From: CAZIZT01 sp964544085
GTDB lineage: Bacteria > Campylobacterota_A > Desulfurellia > Desulfurellales > Hippeaceae
Direction of reading: 5' to 3'
Assembly (NCBI GenBank): GCA_964544085.1
Contig: CAZIZT010000020.1
Coordinates: forward strand, 9,576 to 73,575
Length of the DNA stretch: 64,000 bases
Below, piece by piece: positions 40,714 to 49,160 of this stretch. The notes under the pieces were generated by a model that was not told the origin of the DNA, ran no database searches, and was given only the letters and a program-made list of their open reading frames with translations. A program made the position numbers and the translations under genes. Position 1 is the first letter of the stretch; every line of letters starts with the position of its first letter.

Positions 40714-42691
40714 TTACCTCTCCTTGGACGTCAATTATCAGGTTACCGAACTTGTCCACCGTGGCTTTCGCATCGGGCGGGATTACTATTGTAGACGAAT
40801 ACTCTACTACAATGGATGGGCCCTCTATAACATTTCCATGGGCGAGCTTGTTTCTGTCGATTATGGTTGTTTTTGTGCTTCTGGATTCGAAGACAACCTC
40901 TTTGGAGCCCAGAATTGCCGATGGATCAAGCTTCTCTCCAGCATACTCCATGGTGTCGAACTGGGGTTTATCCGGTATGCCGCGGGCTCTCAGTCGGATA
41001 TTCACTATCTCTACGCGTTTGCTTTTGTCGGAGTAACCGTAGGTTTGTTCATGCAGCCTGTGGAAACTTTCGATGTAATGCTCATCGAAGGGTACCATGA
41101 TCTCATAGGACTGACCGAAATAGCGCATATCAAGGTAGTGTTCAAGCACGATGTTTTCATCCGAGATGCCTTCCTGTCGTAGATCATCGATACCGCGTCT
41201 ATCCAGCGGCTCAAAACGTTTTTTGAGGTCCTCGTAATTCGTGTTTTCGCTCTTTAGCATTACTGTGAAGGAGTAGTCCTTTATGATGTCTGCCATGAGC
41301 ATACCTATAGCCGATAGAATGCCGGGATTATTGGGTACGAAGACCTGTGGAATGTGCAGTAGACGAGCCAGAAATGCCGCATGCATCCCCCCTGCGCCGC
41401 CAAAGGAGAAAAGTACGAACTCTCGTGGATCAAAACCCCTCTCGACAGAGATTACCCTGATGGCTTTCTCCATGGATGCGTTGGCAACATCCAGTATTCC
41501 CTCAGCAAGCTCAAGCTCAGTTAACCCCATCTGCTTTGCTGTGCTGGAGAAGTATCGCCTCAGTCTCTCCTCATCAAGGCGCATATTGCCACCAAGGAAG
41601 AAGTCCGCAACAAGTCTTCCCAGATAAAGGTTAGCGTCGGTGACAGTAATCCTTTCTCCTTTGCCGTAGCAGATAGGACCGGGATCGGCTCCAGCACTTT
41701 CAGGTCCCACCTTTAGTGAACCGCCTGCATCCATGTAGGCGATGGATCCACCGCCAGCGCCCACGGTGTGGATATCTATCATCGGAACCTTTACCGGGAA
41801 ATCGGAAATTCTGGATTCAAAGGTCAACGGCAGTCTGTTGTCAATTAGCGACACATCGGTGGATGTTCCGCCCATGTCAAAGGTTATAAGTTTTCGGTAG
41901 CCCGCCATCTTCCCTATCTCAAACGCTCCCACAGCTCCACCTGCCGGTCCTGATAGTATGGTTCTAACGGGCTCTTTCATTGCCACATCTGCTGAAATGC
42001 TCCCACCGTTTGATTGCATGATTCTCAGTTCATTGTCACCTATTTCGTCGATGATGTTTTGAATGTAGCGCTTCATCTTGGGCGAAACGTAGGCGTTAAT
42101 AATTGTGGTGGAAGCCCTCTCATACTCCCTGAACTCCGATAAGATCCTGTGGGAGAGCGAGATGGGTACTTTCAGATGCGAAAGCTTTTCCTCTATTTTG
42201 AGCTCGTGCTTGGGGTTGAGGTATGAAAACAGCAGACATACGGCAATAGCTTCAGGTTTCACCTTCTCAAGCAACATGGCAAGGCGATCCAGCTCACTCT
42301 CATCGATCTCCTTAACCACCCTGCCGCTCGAATCAATCCTGCAGTCTATGCCAAATCTCAACTCCCTTGGCACAAGCTGTGGGTTTCTCCTGTAATGTAG
42401 ATTGTACAGCTCTGTTCTATTCTGTCTGCCAATCTCGATAATATCTTCAAAGCCCTTATTGGTGATGAACGCTGTATATGCGCCTTTTCTTTCCAGGATG
42501 GCGTTTGTTGCCACCGTGGAGCCATGAATTACCCTGTAGGTGTCTGTTTTTAACACATGGCGGAGACCCCTAAGCACAGCCTCAGCCGGGTTTTGCGGAG
42601 ATGAAAGTATTTTGTAAACACCCCAGCGATTGTTGTGCTTGTAGATAAAATCTGTAAACGTTCCACCAGTGTCAACACCGACTATTTCCAT
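40703..42691 (-). CDS. hyuA: Hydantoinase/5-oxoprolinase A-type subunit
   Basis: The 662-residue protein begins VGVDTGGTFTDFIYK and has IHGSTVATNAILERKGA, RILSEFREYERASTTIINAYV, LSGPAGGAVGAFEIGK, ITFDMGGTSTDVSLI and GAGGGSIAY, the ATPase-fold motifs of HyuA. It works with HyuB to hydrolyse a cyclic amide with ATP. It directly follows the regulator gene, whose TAA touches this ATG, behind a GGAGG site. Confidence 0.93.
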   Translation of the reverse strand: MEIVGVDTGGTFTDFIYKHNNRWGVYKILSSPQNPAEAVLRGLRHVLKTDTYRVIHGSTVATNAILERKGAYTAFITNKGFEDIIEIGRQNRTELYNLHYRRNPQLVPRELRFGIDCRIDSSGRVVKEIDESELDRLAMLLEKVKPEAIAVCLLFSYLNPKHELKIEEKLSHLKVPISLSHRILSEFREYERASTTIINAYVSPKMKRYIQNIIDEIGDNELRIMQSNGGSISADVAMKEPVRTILSGPAGGAVGAFEIGKMAGYRKLITFDMGGTSTDVSLIDNRLPLTFESRISDFPVKVPMIDIHTVGAGGGSIAYMDAGGSLKVGPESAGADPGPICYGKGERITVTDANLYLGRLVADFFLGGNMRLDEERLRRYFSSTAKQMGLTELELAEGILDVANASMEKAIRVISVERGFDPREFVLFSFGGAGGMHAAFLARLLHIPQVFVPNNPGILSAIGMLMADIIKDYSFTVMLKSENTNYEDLKKRFEPLDRRGIDDLRQEGISDENIVLEHYLDMRYFGQSYEIMVPFDEHYIESFHRLHEQTYGYSDKSKRVEIVNIRLRARGIPDKPQFDTMEYAGEKLDPSAILGSKEVVFESRSTKTTIIDRNKLAHGNVIEGPSIVVEYSSTIVIPPDAKATVDKFGNLIIDVQGEVNET

Positions 42692-43636
42692 TTATTGGCC
42701 TCCAATTTTATTGCTATTTATAAAGCTACGAATCATTGAAATGCCTTCTTTGTCATCAAAACGGTTATAAGCGATAATTTTAGGTACATTCTTGAACAGG
42801 TGTTCATTGTTGTTGATTATCCACTTGTATGCAACAACCATTTCGGCTGATGAGAGCAGATGGGGATCATCCGTAACTTCGTCTATTCTATAGACGAGCA
42901 GGCGGAATGTGCCGTTTTCTATCTTGCTTTTGAGGCTGAAGACGCCCTCTTTGTCTTCCTCTGAGATGGCTACATAAACCACGGTGGAGTTATAGGCTAT
43001 ATCCCTCGATGTGCTCAGGAACTCTATCGGGTGTGTGGTTCGAAGCGGAAAGATCCTGACATGGTCTTTCAGATGTTCCACTTCACTATAGCAATAAAAT
43101 GGTACTATGATTGCTTTTGGTCCATTTTCGCTGAAAATTGCTTCCCTTTGAATGTTTTCGATGTATACCGCTTTTACCTTTACGCCCAGAATGTCTGATA
43201 ACTCTCCCGCACCTGCGGGAACCATACCCGGATCTCTTTCTGTGTAGATTAGTTTGGTTGTGTCGAAGGTGTACTCAAGGATTGCGTTGTACAGGCAGGA
43301 GAGTATCTCTTCAACCCCAAAACCGCTCTCTTCCAGCTTGCGTATAACAGATTTGATATCCTCCTTTCCTTGAAAATATGCCTGCCTTTGTTGTGTTGAG
43401 AAGCGATTAATAATCCTTGTGCCACCCTTTTTGTTGGATTTCAACAGACCTCTGCTGGCTAAAGCTCCCATGACCTTTTTCACGGTGATGTCGCTAATCT
43501 GATAAAATTCAGAGAGCTTTTTGGAAGTCGGGAGCTTTTCAAGCGGGTGTTCGATGATGTAGTCAAGGAGCTTCAGCTTCAGAGCTCTGCTTGGTACGAA
43601 AAATTCCTCTATCACATCCACTCTTTTCTTTTCCAT
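42692..43636 (-). CDS. GntR-type transcriptional regulator of the hydantoinase/TRAP operon
   Basis: The 314-residue protein has an N-terminal winged helix with GntR features (LPTSKKLSEFYQISDITVKKVMGALASRGLLKSNKKGGTRI). A ligand domain of about 220 residues follows that I cannot place in the FCD or UTRA families. It starts the long minus-strand run and probably senses the imported compound. The promoter-like -10 is only 6 bases before ATG 43636, so the message may be leaderless; a downstream GTG start is also possible. Confidence 0.75.
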   Translation of the reverse strand: MEKKRVDVIEEFFVPSRALKLKLLDYIIEHPLEKLPTSKKLSEFYQISDITVKKVMGALASRGLLKSNKKGGTRIINRFSTQQRQAYFQGKEDIKSVIRKLEESGFGVEEILSCLYNAILEYTFDTTKLIYTERDPGMVPAGAGELSDILGVKVKAVYIENIQREAIFSENGPKAIIVPFYCYSEVEHLKDHVRIFPLRTTHPIEFLSTSRDIAYNSTVVYVAISEEDKEGVFSLKSKIENGTFRLLVYRIDEVTDDPHLLSSAEMVVAYKWIINNNEHLFKNVPKIIAYNRFDDKEGISMIRSFINSNKIGGQ

Positions 43637-43853
43637 GCTTATCTTTTAATGCACTTTTAATGATATGTCAAGAAAAAAGTAAAAAAATAACTATCAATTT
43701 GGTATTTCGTAGCAAAGATTCGTTTTTAAAACATGGTTTTTTAATCTAAAATATACAATTCTATACAAAAAGAGCCATTTTTTGTAGATTGCAGCTTTCA
43801 AGGATGCATATGTTTGTTGAGAGTGGCACCATGTTTTAGTACAATAGGCTGCC
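43637..43853. promoter_or_regulatory. Divergent control region between the GntR-type gene and folE2
   Basis: On the minus strand TTGACA (43671-43666) and TAAAAG (43648-43643) are 17 bases apart just before the GntR-type start. The repeat CTTTTAATG occurs twice (about 43643 and 43654) over the promoter and could be an operator. The rest is AT-rich; the folE2 promoter is not clear. Confidence 0.5.
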
Positions 43854-44627
43854 ATGGATACGCTGGTGGATGTTCAATCGCGCAGGGATGATCGCAATGT
43901 TGAGATAGACAAGGTTGGTGTCAAGAACGTTCGATATCCTATCTCTTTGCTTGATAAGAAGAAAAAGAGGCAACACACAATAGCAACTATCAATATGTAT
44001 GTCCTGCTTCCGAGCCATTTCAAGGGGACGCACATGAGTAGATTCATAGAAGTGCTAAATGAAAACAGGGATTGTATAGATATCAGGAACATAGACAAAA
44101 TAGTGACACAAATCAGGAAAAGATTGAAGGCTAAAAGGGCTTATATCGAGTTGTCTTTCGTCTATTTTATTGAGAAGAAGGCGCCTGTGAGTGGCATAAA
44201 GTCGTTGATGAGCTATGATTGCAAGGTTGAGGCTATAGGAGACGATGAGAGCAAGAAAACCGTTCTAACAGTCGAGGTGCCCATAACAAGCCTCTGTCCC
44301 TGTTCAAAAGAGATAAGCGATTACGGTGCTCATAATCAGAGGGGTGTAGCGCGGGTCTCTGTTGAGTTTGATAGTATGATCTGGATAGAAGAGCTGGTAA
44401 AGGTAGCCGAGGAGTCAGCAAGCTGCGATATCTATTCGCTGCTCAAAAGACCCGATGAGAAGTATGTCACAGAGAAAGCCTATAACAACCCTGCCTTTGT
44501 GGAAGATATAGCTCGTAATATAGCTATCAGGCTTCAGGCGGACAAAAGGGTCAAGCACTTCGAGGTGGAAGTAGAAAACTTCGAAAGCATTCACAATCAC
44601 AACGCCTATGCATATATAGCAAGATAG
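43854..44627 (+). CDS. folE2: GTP cyclohydrolase FolE2 (type IB)
   Basis: The 257-residue protein has VGVKNVRYPISLLD at the N-terminus, the HFKGTHMSRFIEVL metal-region motif, VEVPITSLCPCSKEISDYGAHNQRG with the active-site Cys, and EKAYNNPAFVEDIARNIA. FolE2 opens GTP to dihydroneopterin triphosphate for folate or queuosine precursors and can use metals other than zinc. It is monocistronic, and a tRNA gene on the other strand follows 8 bases later. Confidence 0.93.
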   Translation: MDTLVDVQSRRDDRNVEIDKVGVKNVRYPISLLDKKKKRQHTIATINMYVLLPSHFKGTHMSRFIEVLNENRDCIDIRNIDKIVTQIRKRLKAKRAYIELSFVYFIEKKAPVSGIKSLMSYDCKVEAIGDDESKKTVLTVEVPITSLCPCSKEISDYGAHNQRGVARVSVEFDSMIWIEELVKVAEESASCDIYSLLKRPDEKYVTEKAYNNPAFVEDIARNIAIRLQADKRVKHFEVEVENFESIHNHNAYAYIAR

Positions 44628-44634
44628 AAAAAAG

Positions 44635-44710
44635 TGGAGCGGATGACGGGACTCGAACCCGCGACATCAAGCTTGGGAAGCTTGCGCTCTACCACCTGAG
44701 CTACATCCGC
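44635..44710 (-). tRNA. tRNA-Gly(CCC)
   Basis: The minus strand folds into a cloverleaf: acceptor GCGGATG/CATCCGC, D arm GCTCAGGTGGTAGAGC, anticodon stem CAAGC/GCTTG with loop TTCCCAA, and T arm CGGGTTCGAGTCCCG. The anticodon is CCC. The 3' CCA is encoded (TGG at 44635-44637 on the plus strand). It sits between folE2 and the reductase operon terminator. Confidence 0.95.
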
Positions 44711-44739
44711 CTCCGGTCATGATGAATTCTAATCAAGCT

Positions 44740-44777
44740 CAGAAAAAAAGTAAAGCCCCTTGTTGTTCACAAGGGGC
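44740..44777 (-). terminator. Terminator after the reductase operon
   Basis: GCCCCTTG (44755-44762) pairs perfectly with CAAGGGGC (44770-44777). On the minus strand the stem is followed by TTTACTTTTTTTCTG. Confidence 0.88.
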
Positions 44778-44787
44778 CAGTTGCTTT

Positions 44788-45657
44788 TTATCCAGCGATA
44801 CCGTGTGGATACTGGAATACTCCTGCCCAGACAATCAGGTACCTCAGAAGAAATCCGCCGAAGAGTACAAGCGCAGAAGCAAACACGGCAAGCCCTTTGG
44901 ATCCCTTCGTTACGGAAGCGTAGGCTTCAAGCATTAGGGGTGCAATTAAGCCGAAAATCACAAAACCGATTGTGAATAAAGGATTCGTCAACAGAAGGTG
45001 TGCGCTCTTCATAACCGCGGCGTTGCCGAGACGCGCAAAATCGAAGTATGCGAAGATGATCAACAGCTCAAGGGAGATCAGGAATATATCGAAACCCTCA
45101 ATGAAGTGGAACATGTGTTCGGAGGCATGATCCTTTTGAGCAGCAAGTATCCACATGAGCAGAGCGCAACCCGTAGAAAAAGCGCTTACTGTGAACAGGA
45201 TGGGCAGGGCTGGGGTGTGCCAAAACGGAATACCCACGTTTGCATTCAGAAGCAGACCTGTATATGTGGTTACGCCGAAACCACAGAACATAGCAGCATA
45301 ACCCATCCATTTCTTGAATGTTTCTTTCTCAAGGAATGCAGCGATTGCATAGAGTATGCCAAAGACCTGCATACCAACAATCAGTATCATGCCGCGGGCA
45401 ATCCAGGAGTGTGCTATGCCCTTGATCCAGAATGCAAGCAGAAATCTAAATGGGTCTATAAGGTCAATCACAAGCCAGATAAGACCAAAGCTTAGAAGAA
45501 CTATACCCAGAAGCGACGTGCCTATGCCAAACCACTTGCCCTTGCCGAATCTTAATTCACCGAGTATGCCCAAGGCTAAGGTAGCGCCACCCAAACCGCC
45601 AAAGAACAGATAGGTGGCTATATTCCAGCCCCATAAATGTTGCTGTACCAGATCCAT
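44788..45657 (-). CDS. psrC: NrfD/PsrC-type membrane subunit of the molybdopterin reductase
   Basis: The 289-residue integral membrane protein has the NrfD/PsrC pattern, with helices such as NIATYLFFGGLGGATLALGILG and TYTGLLLNANVGIPFWHTPALPILFTVSAFSTGCALLMW. It exchanges electrons with quinone and contains no heme. It is last in the order A-B-C, 13 bases after the Fe-S subunit gene. Confidence 0.9.
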   Translation of the reverse strand: MDLVQQHLWGWNIATYLFFGGLGGATLALGILGELRFGKGKWFGIGTSLLGIVLLSFGLIWLVIDLIDPFRFLLAFWIKGIAHSWIARGMILIVGMQVFGILYAIAAFLEKETFKKWMGYAAMFCGFGVTTYTGLLLNANVGIPFWHTPALPILFTVSAFSTGCALLMWILAAQKDHASEHMFHFIEGFDIFLISLELLIIFAYFDFARLGNAAVMKSAHLLLTNPLFTIGFVIFGLIAPLMLEAYASVTKGSKGLAVFASALVLFGGFLLRYLIVWAGVFQYPHGIAG

Positions 45658-45669
45658 TTTTTCCTCCTT

Positions 45670-46278
45670 TTATTTTATGTAGTAAACCTTGGGTTTTACA
45701 CCCAGATATTCGCCAAGGGGTTTTGCCACCCCGCTGTTAACCAGTTTAGCCACTTCTGAGTTAGGATCGTCCAGATCGCCAAAAATACGTGCATGTCCAA
45801 CGCATGTTGCTGCGCAGGATGGCTCTTGACCCTCCTGCAACCTGTCCACACAGAAGGTGCATTTATCGACATGGACCTGATGGTGTCTTGCATCCTCGCC
45901 AAAGAAAAACTCATCCTGTTTGAGGTCTTCCTGCTCGTACTCGTACCTTGCGTCGAACGGACATGCCTCTATGCAGTAACCGCAACCAAGACACAGATCG
46001 TAGTCTATTAGTACGATACCGTCTTTGTTGATATGGGTTGCCTCGGTTGGGCAAACGCTATGGCAGGGAGGGTTCTCGCAGTGCATGCAGATGGTCGGGA
46101 AGAAGGTTCTCTTGACGTTGGGGAATTTGCCGTCCACAAGCTCTGTAACACGTGTTCTCCATTTCCCCTTGAAATCTTCAGCCCAGAAAGGCGTCTGATT
46201 CCACTGGGAGCAAGCTGCCATGCATGCCCTGCAACCAAGGCACACCCTGACATCCATGACCATTCCGTACCTTGCCAT
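45670..46278 (-). CDS. psrB: Polysulfide/thiosulfate reductase-like Fe-S subunit
   Basis: The 202-residue protein has four cluster motifs: CLGCRACMAAC, CMHCENPPCHSVCP, CLGCGYCIEACP, and CTFC with a later CAATC. They suit four [4Fe-4S] clusters wiring the catalytic subunit to the NrfD-type membrane protein. The first strand (MARYGMVMDVRVCLGC) is typical of PsrB/NrfC proteins. No Tat or Sec signal is present, so it would travel with the Tat-signal partner. Confidence 0.92.
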   Translation of the reverse strand: MARYGMVMDVRVCLGCRACMAACSQWNQTPFWAEDFKGKWRTRVTELVDGKFPNVKRTFFPTICMHCENPPCHSVCPTEATHINKDGIVLIDYDLCLGCGYCIEACPFDARYEYEQEDLKQDEFFFGEDARHHQVHVDKCTFCVDRLQEGQEPSCAATCVGHARIFGDLDDPNSEVAKLVNSGVAKPLGEYLGVKPKVYYIK

Positions 46279-46291
46279 TGTATCCTCCAGT

Positions 46292-49078
46292 TTAAATTTT
46301 TCTTATCCTTACGGTAAATTGACAACCCATAGCTCCAGCAGCGAGCGGTCCTTCCCTGTAGGGGATGATTCTGCCCAGATCAACACCTTTGCCATGACCG
46401 TAGGTCAATCTCTTGTTGTCCAGTCCGAAGTTGCTCATCACAAAAACCGTATCAGGTCTTATCATCTCCGTTATGTGTACGAATGAGCGTATTTTTTGGC
46501 CCGAGACGGTATTGGTCACTTCTATTTTGTCACCCTCTTTGAGTCCAAGTTTGCTTGCTCTCTCAGGATGCATCCAGAAGCCAAAATTCTCCTCAGAATG
46601 CCTGGTTACAAGCGAGTTTAAAAGCGGATTGTCTGCGGTGGTCAGATATGTCTCCTCTGGTACCTTTCCGAAAGCGAAGAAGAACTCGTCTGGATCTGTA
46701 GGCTTGAAATCCTGTGGTGCCCCCTTTCTGTAGGTTATCGGCATATACGCAAGAATCGGATTCCAGGCTGGATCTGGTCCATACCTGTGGACAAAATGAG
46801 ACATAACAACCGAGTATATCTCAACCCTTCCGGTAAATGTGGAGACAGGAATCTTCCAGGGCATTCCCGCTTCCTCGAGCAGTTCTTCTTTGCTTTTTAT
46901 GTACACCACACCCTCTTTTTTGAGTCTTGCAAGTAGTTTTTTCGGTGTGGTTTTCAGCTTTTTAGCCCAGAAATCAAGTGAAACATCACGCAGGGCTTCA
47001 AAGAACTCTATTTTACCGTTCCAGGCGTCCACCATCTTTTGCATGGCGAGATTCATGTTCCAGCCTTCGAACATGTTCAGAACCATGGCAGCCGACTGCG
47101 GGCTACCACTGAAGGCTCTGGAGATAATTGTGGAGATTTCACCGCCTCCTTTTACATCGCCTATCTGGCTAACGGCCGGGAACCTGGTTCTCAATCCTAA
47201 ATCCGAGTTGGCACCGTCGTCGGTTACCTCGGAGTATTTCTCAAGATAGGTTTTATCTGGCAGTATCACATCTGCATATGCAGCTATATCTGAGGGCAGG
47301 ATATCGGTTACCACGATAAGTTTCAGGTTGGGATTGGTGAATACCTCCTTCCACATTCTGAAGCCGTAGTAATCCTTGATGGGGTTTGTGGAATAGATGT
47401 AAGCCATTTTTATCTGATAGGGTCTACCCTTCCATGTTAGTTTACCTTCCACAGCTTCCTTGAATCCAGCTGTTGTAAAAAATGCGTAGGGTATTTCTTT
47501 TTCGCCGTGCTTTTTTCTGTATTCGTTGTAGGCTGCTGTGAAATGTGGCCAACCCCTGAACAACGGAAATCTGTCTGTGTTCATCATGCCTTCCATTTTG
47601 CCGATCACGCCGAGCAAACCCGGTGCCATAGCCGTGCTCATGGTTAATACCATGGGGTTTGAGAGCTTGCCGGCTTTATAGGCTTCATAGAATCTCTTGG
47701 TGCCCTCCCTGTTGGGTGGCCTGAAAATCCAGCCCCCTGGTTTGTCAACAGCGCCCACAAGAACATTCAGGATGGCAGCAGCTTTTCTGGCCTGGGACAC
47801 GTTGTCGTAGCGAGCATCCATCCAGCCGGGATGAACCGTTGCAGGTCTAATTGTACCCATCATCCAGGCAGCTTTTTCAATGTCTTCCTGTGGCACGTCG
47901 CAGATCTTTGCTGCCCACTGCGGGGTCTTGTCCTTGACTGCCTGCCACAGGTAATCGAAGGCGGTCATTGCTGGCTTTCCCTGGAAGGTTAAGCCCTTGG
48001 GTGCAAATAATGCGGGTTTTATCTTTTTATTGCCGATATTATCGTTTGTAAAACCATCAACCTGAACCACTTCACCGCTTATCTCGTCGTAGACGTAGTA
48101 GCCCTTGGAGAACGGAAACTGATTGGGATCCGTGTTTTGGCCAAACGCTTCAGGCATGCCGTTGTTGTCGAACACCAGGAATGGTGCTGTGGTGTGCCTG
48201 CGCAGGAATTCGTCTTCGTACCACTCATTCTTAATTATCTGGTGAATGAGTGCCATCAAAAACGGCAGGTTTGTACCCGGTTTAACCGGTATCCACAGAT
48301 CTGCCTTGGCTGAAAGCTCACTCTGCCTTGGATCGAGGGATATAACCCTCATGCCGTTGTTTTTAGCTTTGGCAAAACGTGTTGCTCTCGGCACGGATAT
48401 ACCGGTGATGGCGGCATTCGAACCCACGGCGAGCAACACCTTTGTGTTGTCAATGTCAACCAAAATCTCATCATGGCTGGCAAATGAACCAACGGTAAAC
48501 GCAGCTCCGGCATGCTCGGTCATAACGCACTGCTGCATCGGCGAGCCGATTATATTCGGGCATCCGATGGAGGCTGAAAGTGCAAAAACGTTAAGTCTTT
48601 CGTAAGCACAGGCTCTCTGACCATTGAACAGCGCAAGCTCATGCGGTTGAATCTTGTATTTTTTGACCTTATCCTGAATATACTTGAACACCTCTTCCCA
48701 GGTTGCTTTTCTGAATTTCCACTCGCCCCTCTTTGAACCTTCTACCCTGATAAGCGGATGTGTGATCCTATCAGGATTGTAGACTGTCATGTATCCTGCT
48801 TGTCCTCTTGCGCATATCCTGCCCCTGTTGTAGGTGCTTTTTTCGTTGCCGTCTATCTTCAAGGGTTTCTTGAACTTGCCGTTCACCCTTGATCTGACAA
48901 CTATATCGCACCCGGTGGAGCAGTAGCTACAGATGTTGGGGAAGTACTCTGTCGTTCCCTTTGGTTTCTTCACATGTGGTGTATAGAGACCGGCTTTTGC
49001 CGTTGGCCTGAAGAAAAACAGACCACCGCCCACCAGTGAAGAAATCTTCAGGAAGGTTCTTCTATTGAGAGAAATCAT
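46292..49078 (-). CDS. psrA: Molybdopterin oxidoreductase catalytic subunit (polysulfide/thiosulfate reductase-like)
   Basis: The 928-residue protein has a Tat motif NRRTFLK at residues 5-11, CSYCSTGC (C50-C57) with C89 for the cluster, and a probable Mo/W ligand Cys184 in MQQCVMTEHAG. The C-terminal domain includes TADNPLLNSLVTRHSEENFGFWM and RIIPYREGPLAAGAMG. The A-B-C set with an NrfD-type anchor fits sulfur, polysulfide or thiosulfate reduction; arsenate or tetrathionate reductases are alternatives. Position in a sulfur-reducer-like genome favours polysulfide. Confidence 0.85.
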   Translation of the reverse strand: MISLNRRTFLKISSLVGGGLFFFRPTAKAGLYTPHVKKPKGTTEYFPNICSYCSTGCDIVVRSRVNGKFKKPLKIDGNEKSTYNRGRICARGQAGYMTVYNPDRITHPLIRVEGSKRGEWKFRKATWEEVFKYIQDKVKKYKIQPHELALFNGQRACAYERLNVFALSASIGCPNIIGSPMQQCVMTEHAGAAFTVGSFASHDEILVDIDNTKVLLAVGSNAAITGISVPRATRFAKAKNNGMRVISLDPRQSELSAKADLWIPVKPGTNLPFLMALIHQIIKNEWYEDEFLRRHTTAPFLVFDNNGMPEAFGQNTDPNQFPFSKGYYVYDEISGEVVQVDGFTNDNIGNKKIKPALFAPKGLTFQGKPAMTAFDYLWQAVKDKTPQWAAKICDVPQEDIEKAAWMMGTIRPATVHPGWMDARYDNVSQARKAAAILNVLVGAVDKPGGWIFRPPNREGTKRFYEAYKAGKLSNPMVLTMSTAMAPGLLGVIGKMEGMMNTDRFPLFRGWPHFTAAYNEYRKKHGEKEIPYAFFTTAGFKEAVEGKLTWKGRPYQIKMAYIYSTNPIKDYYGFRMWKEVFTNPNLKLIVVTDILPSDIAAYADVILPDKTYLEKYSEVTDDGANSDLGLRTRFPAVSQIGDVKGGGEISTIISRAFSGSPQSAAMVLNMFEGWNMNLAMQKMVDAWNGKIEFFEALRDVSLDFWAKKLKTTPKKLLARLKKEGVVYIKSKEELLEEAGMPWKIPVSTFTGRVEIYSVVMSHFVHRYGPDPAWNPILAYMPITYRKGAPQDFKPTDPDEFFFAFGKVPEETYLTTADNPLLNSLVTRHSEENFGFWMHPERASKLGLKEGDKIEVTNTVSGQKIRSFVHITEMIRPDTVFVMSNFGLDNKRLTYGHGKGVDLGRIIPYREGPLAAGAMGCQFTVRIRKI

Positions 49079-49131
49079 GACAAACCTCCATCCGGTAATT
49101 ACTTTTTCAATTTATCCATACCATCAACTGG

Positions 49132-49159
49132 ATTATATATAAAGCAGTCCAGCACGCAA
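49132..49159 (-). promoter_or_regulatory. Possible promoter of the molybdopterin reductase operon
   Basis: On the minus strand TTGCGT (49159-49154) and a consensus TATAAT (49137-49132) are 16 bases apart. The leader to the catalytic-subunit ATG at 49078 is about 47 bases and ends in GGAGG. Confidence 0.55.
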
Positions 49160-49160
49160 G

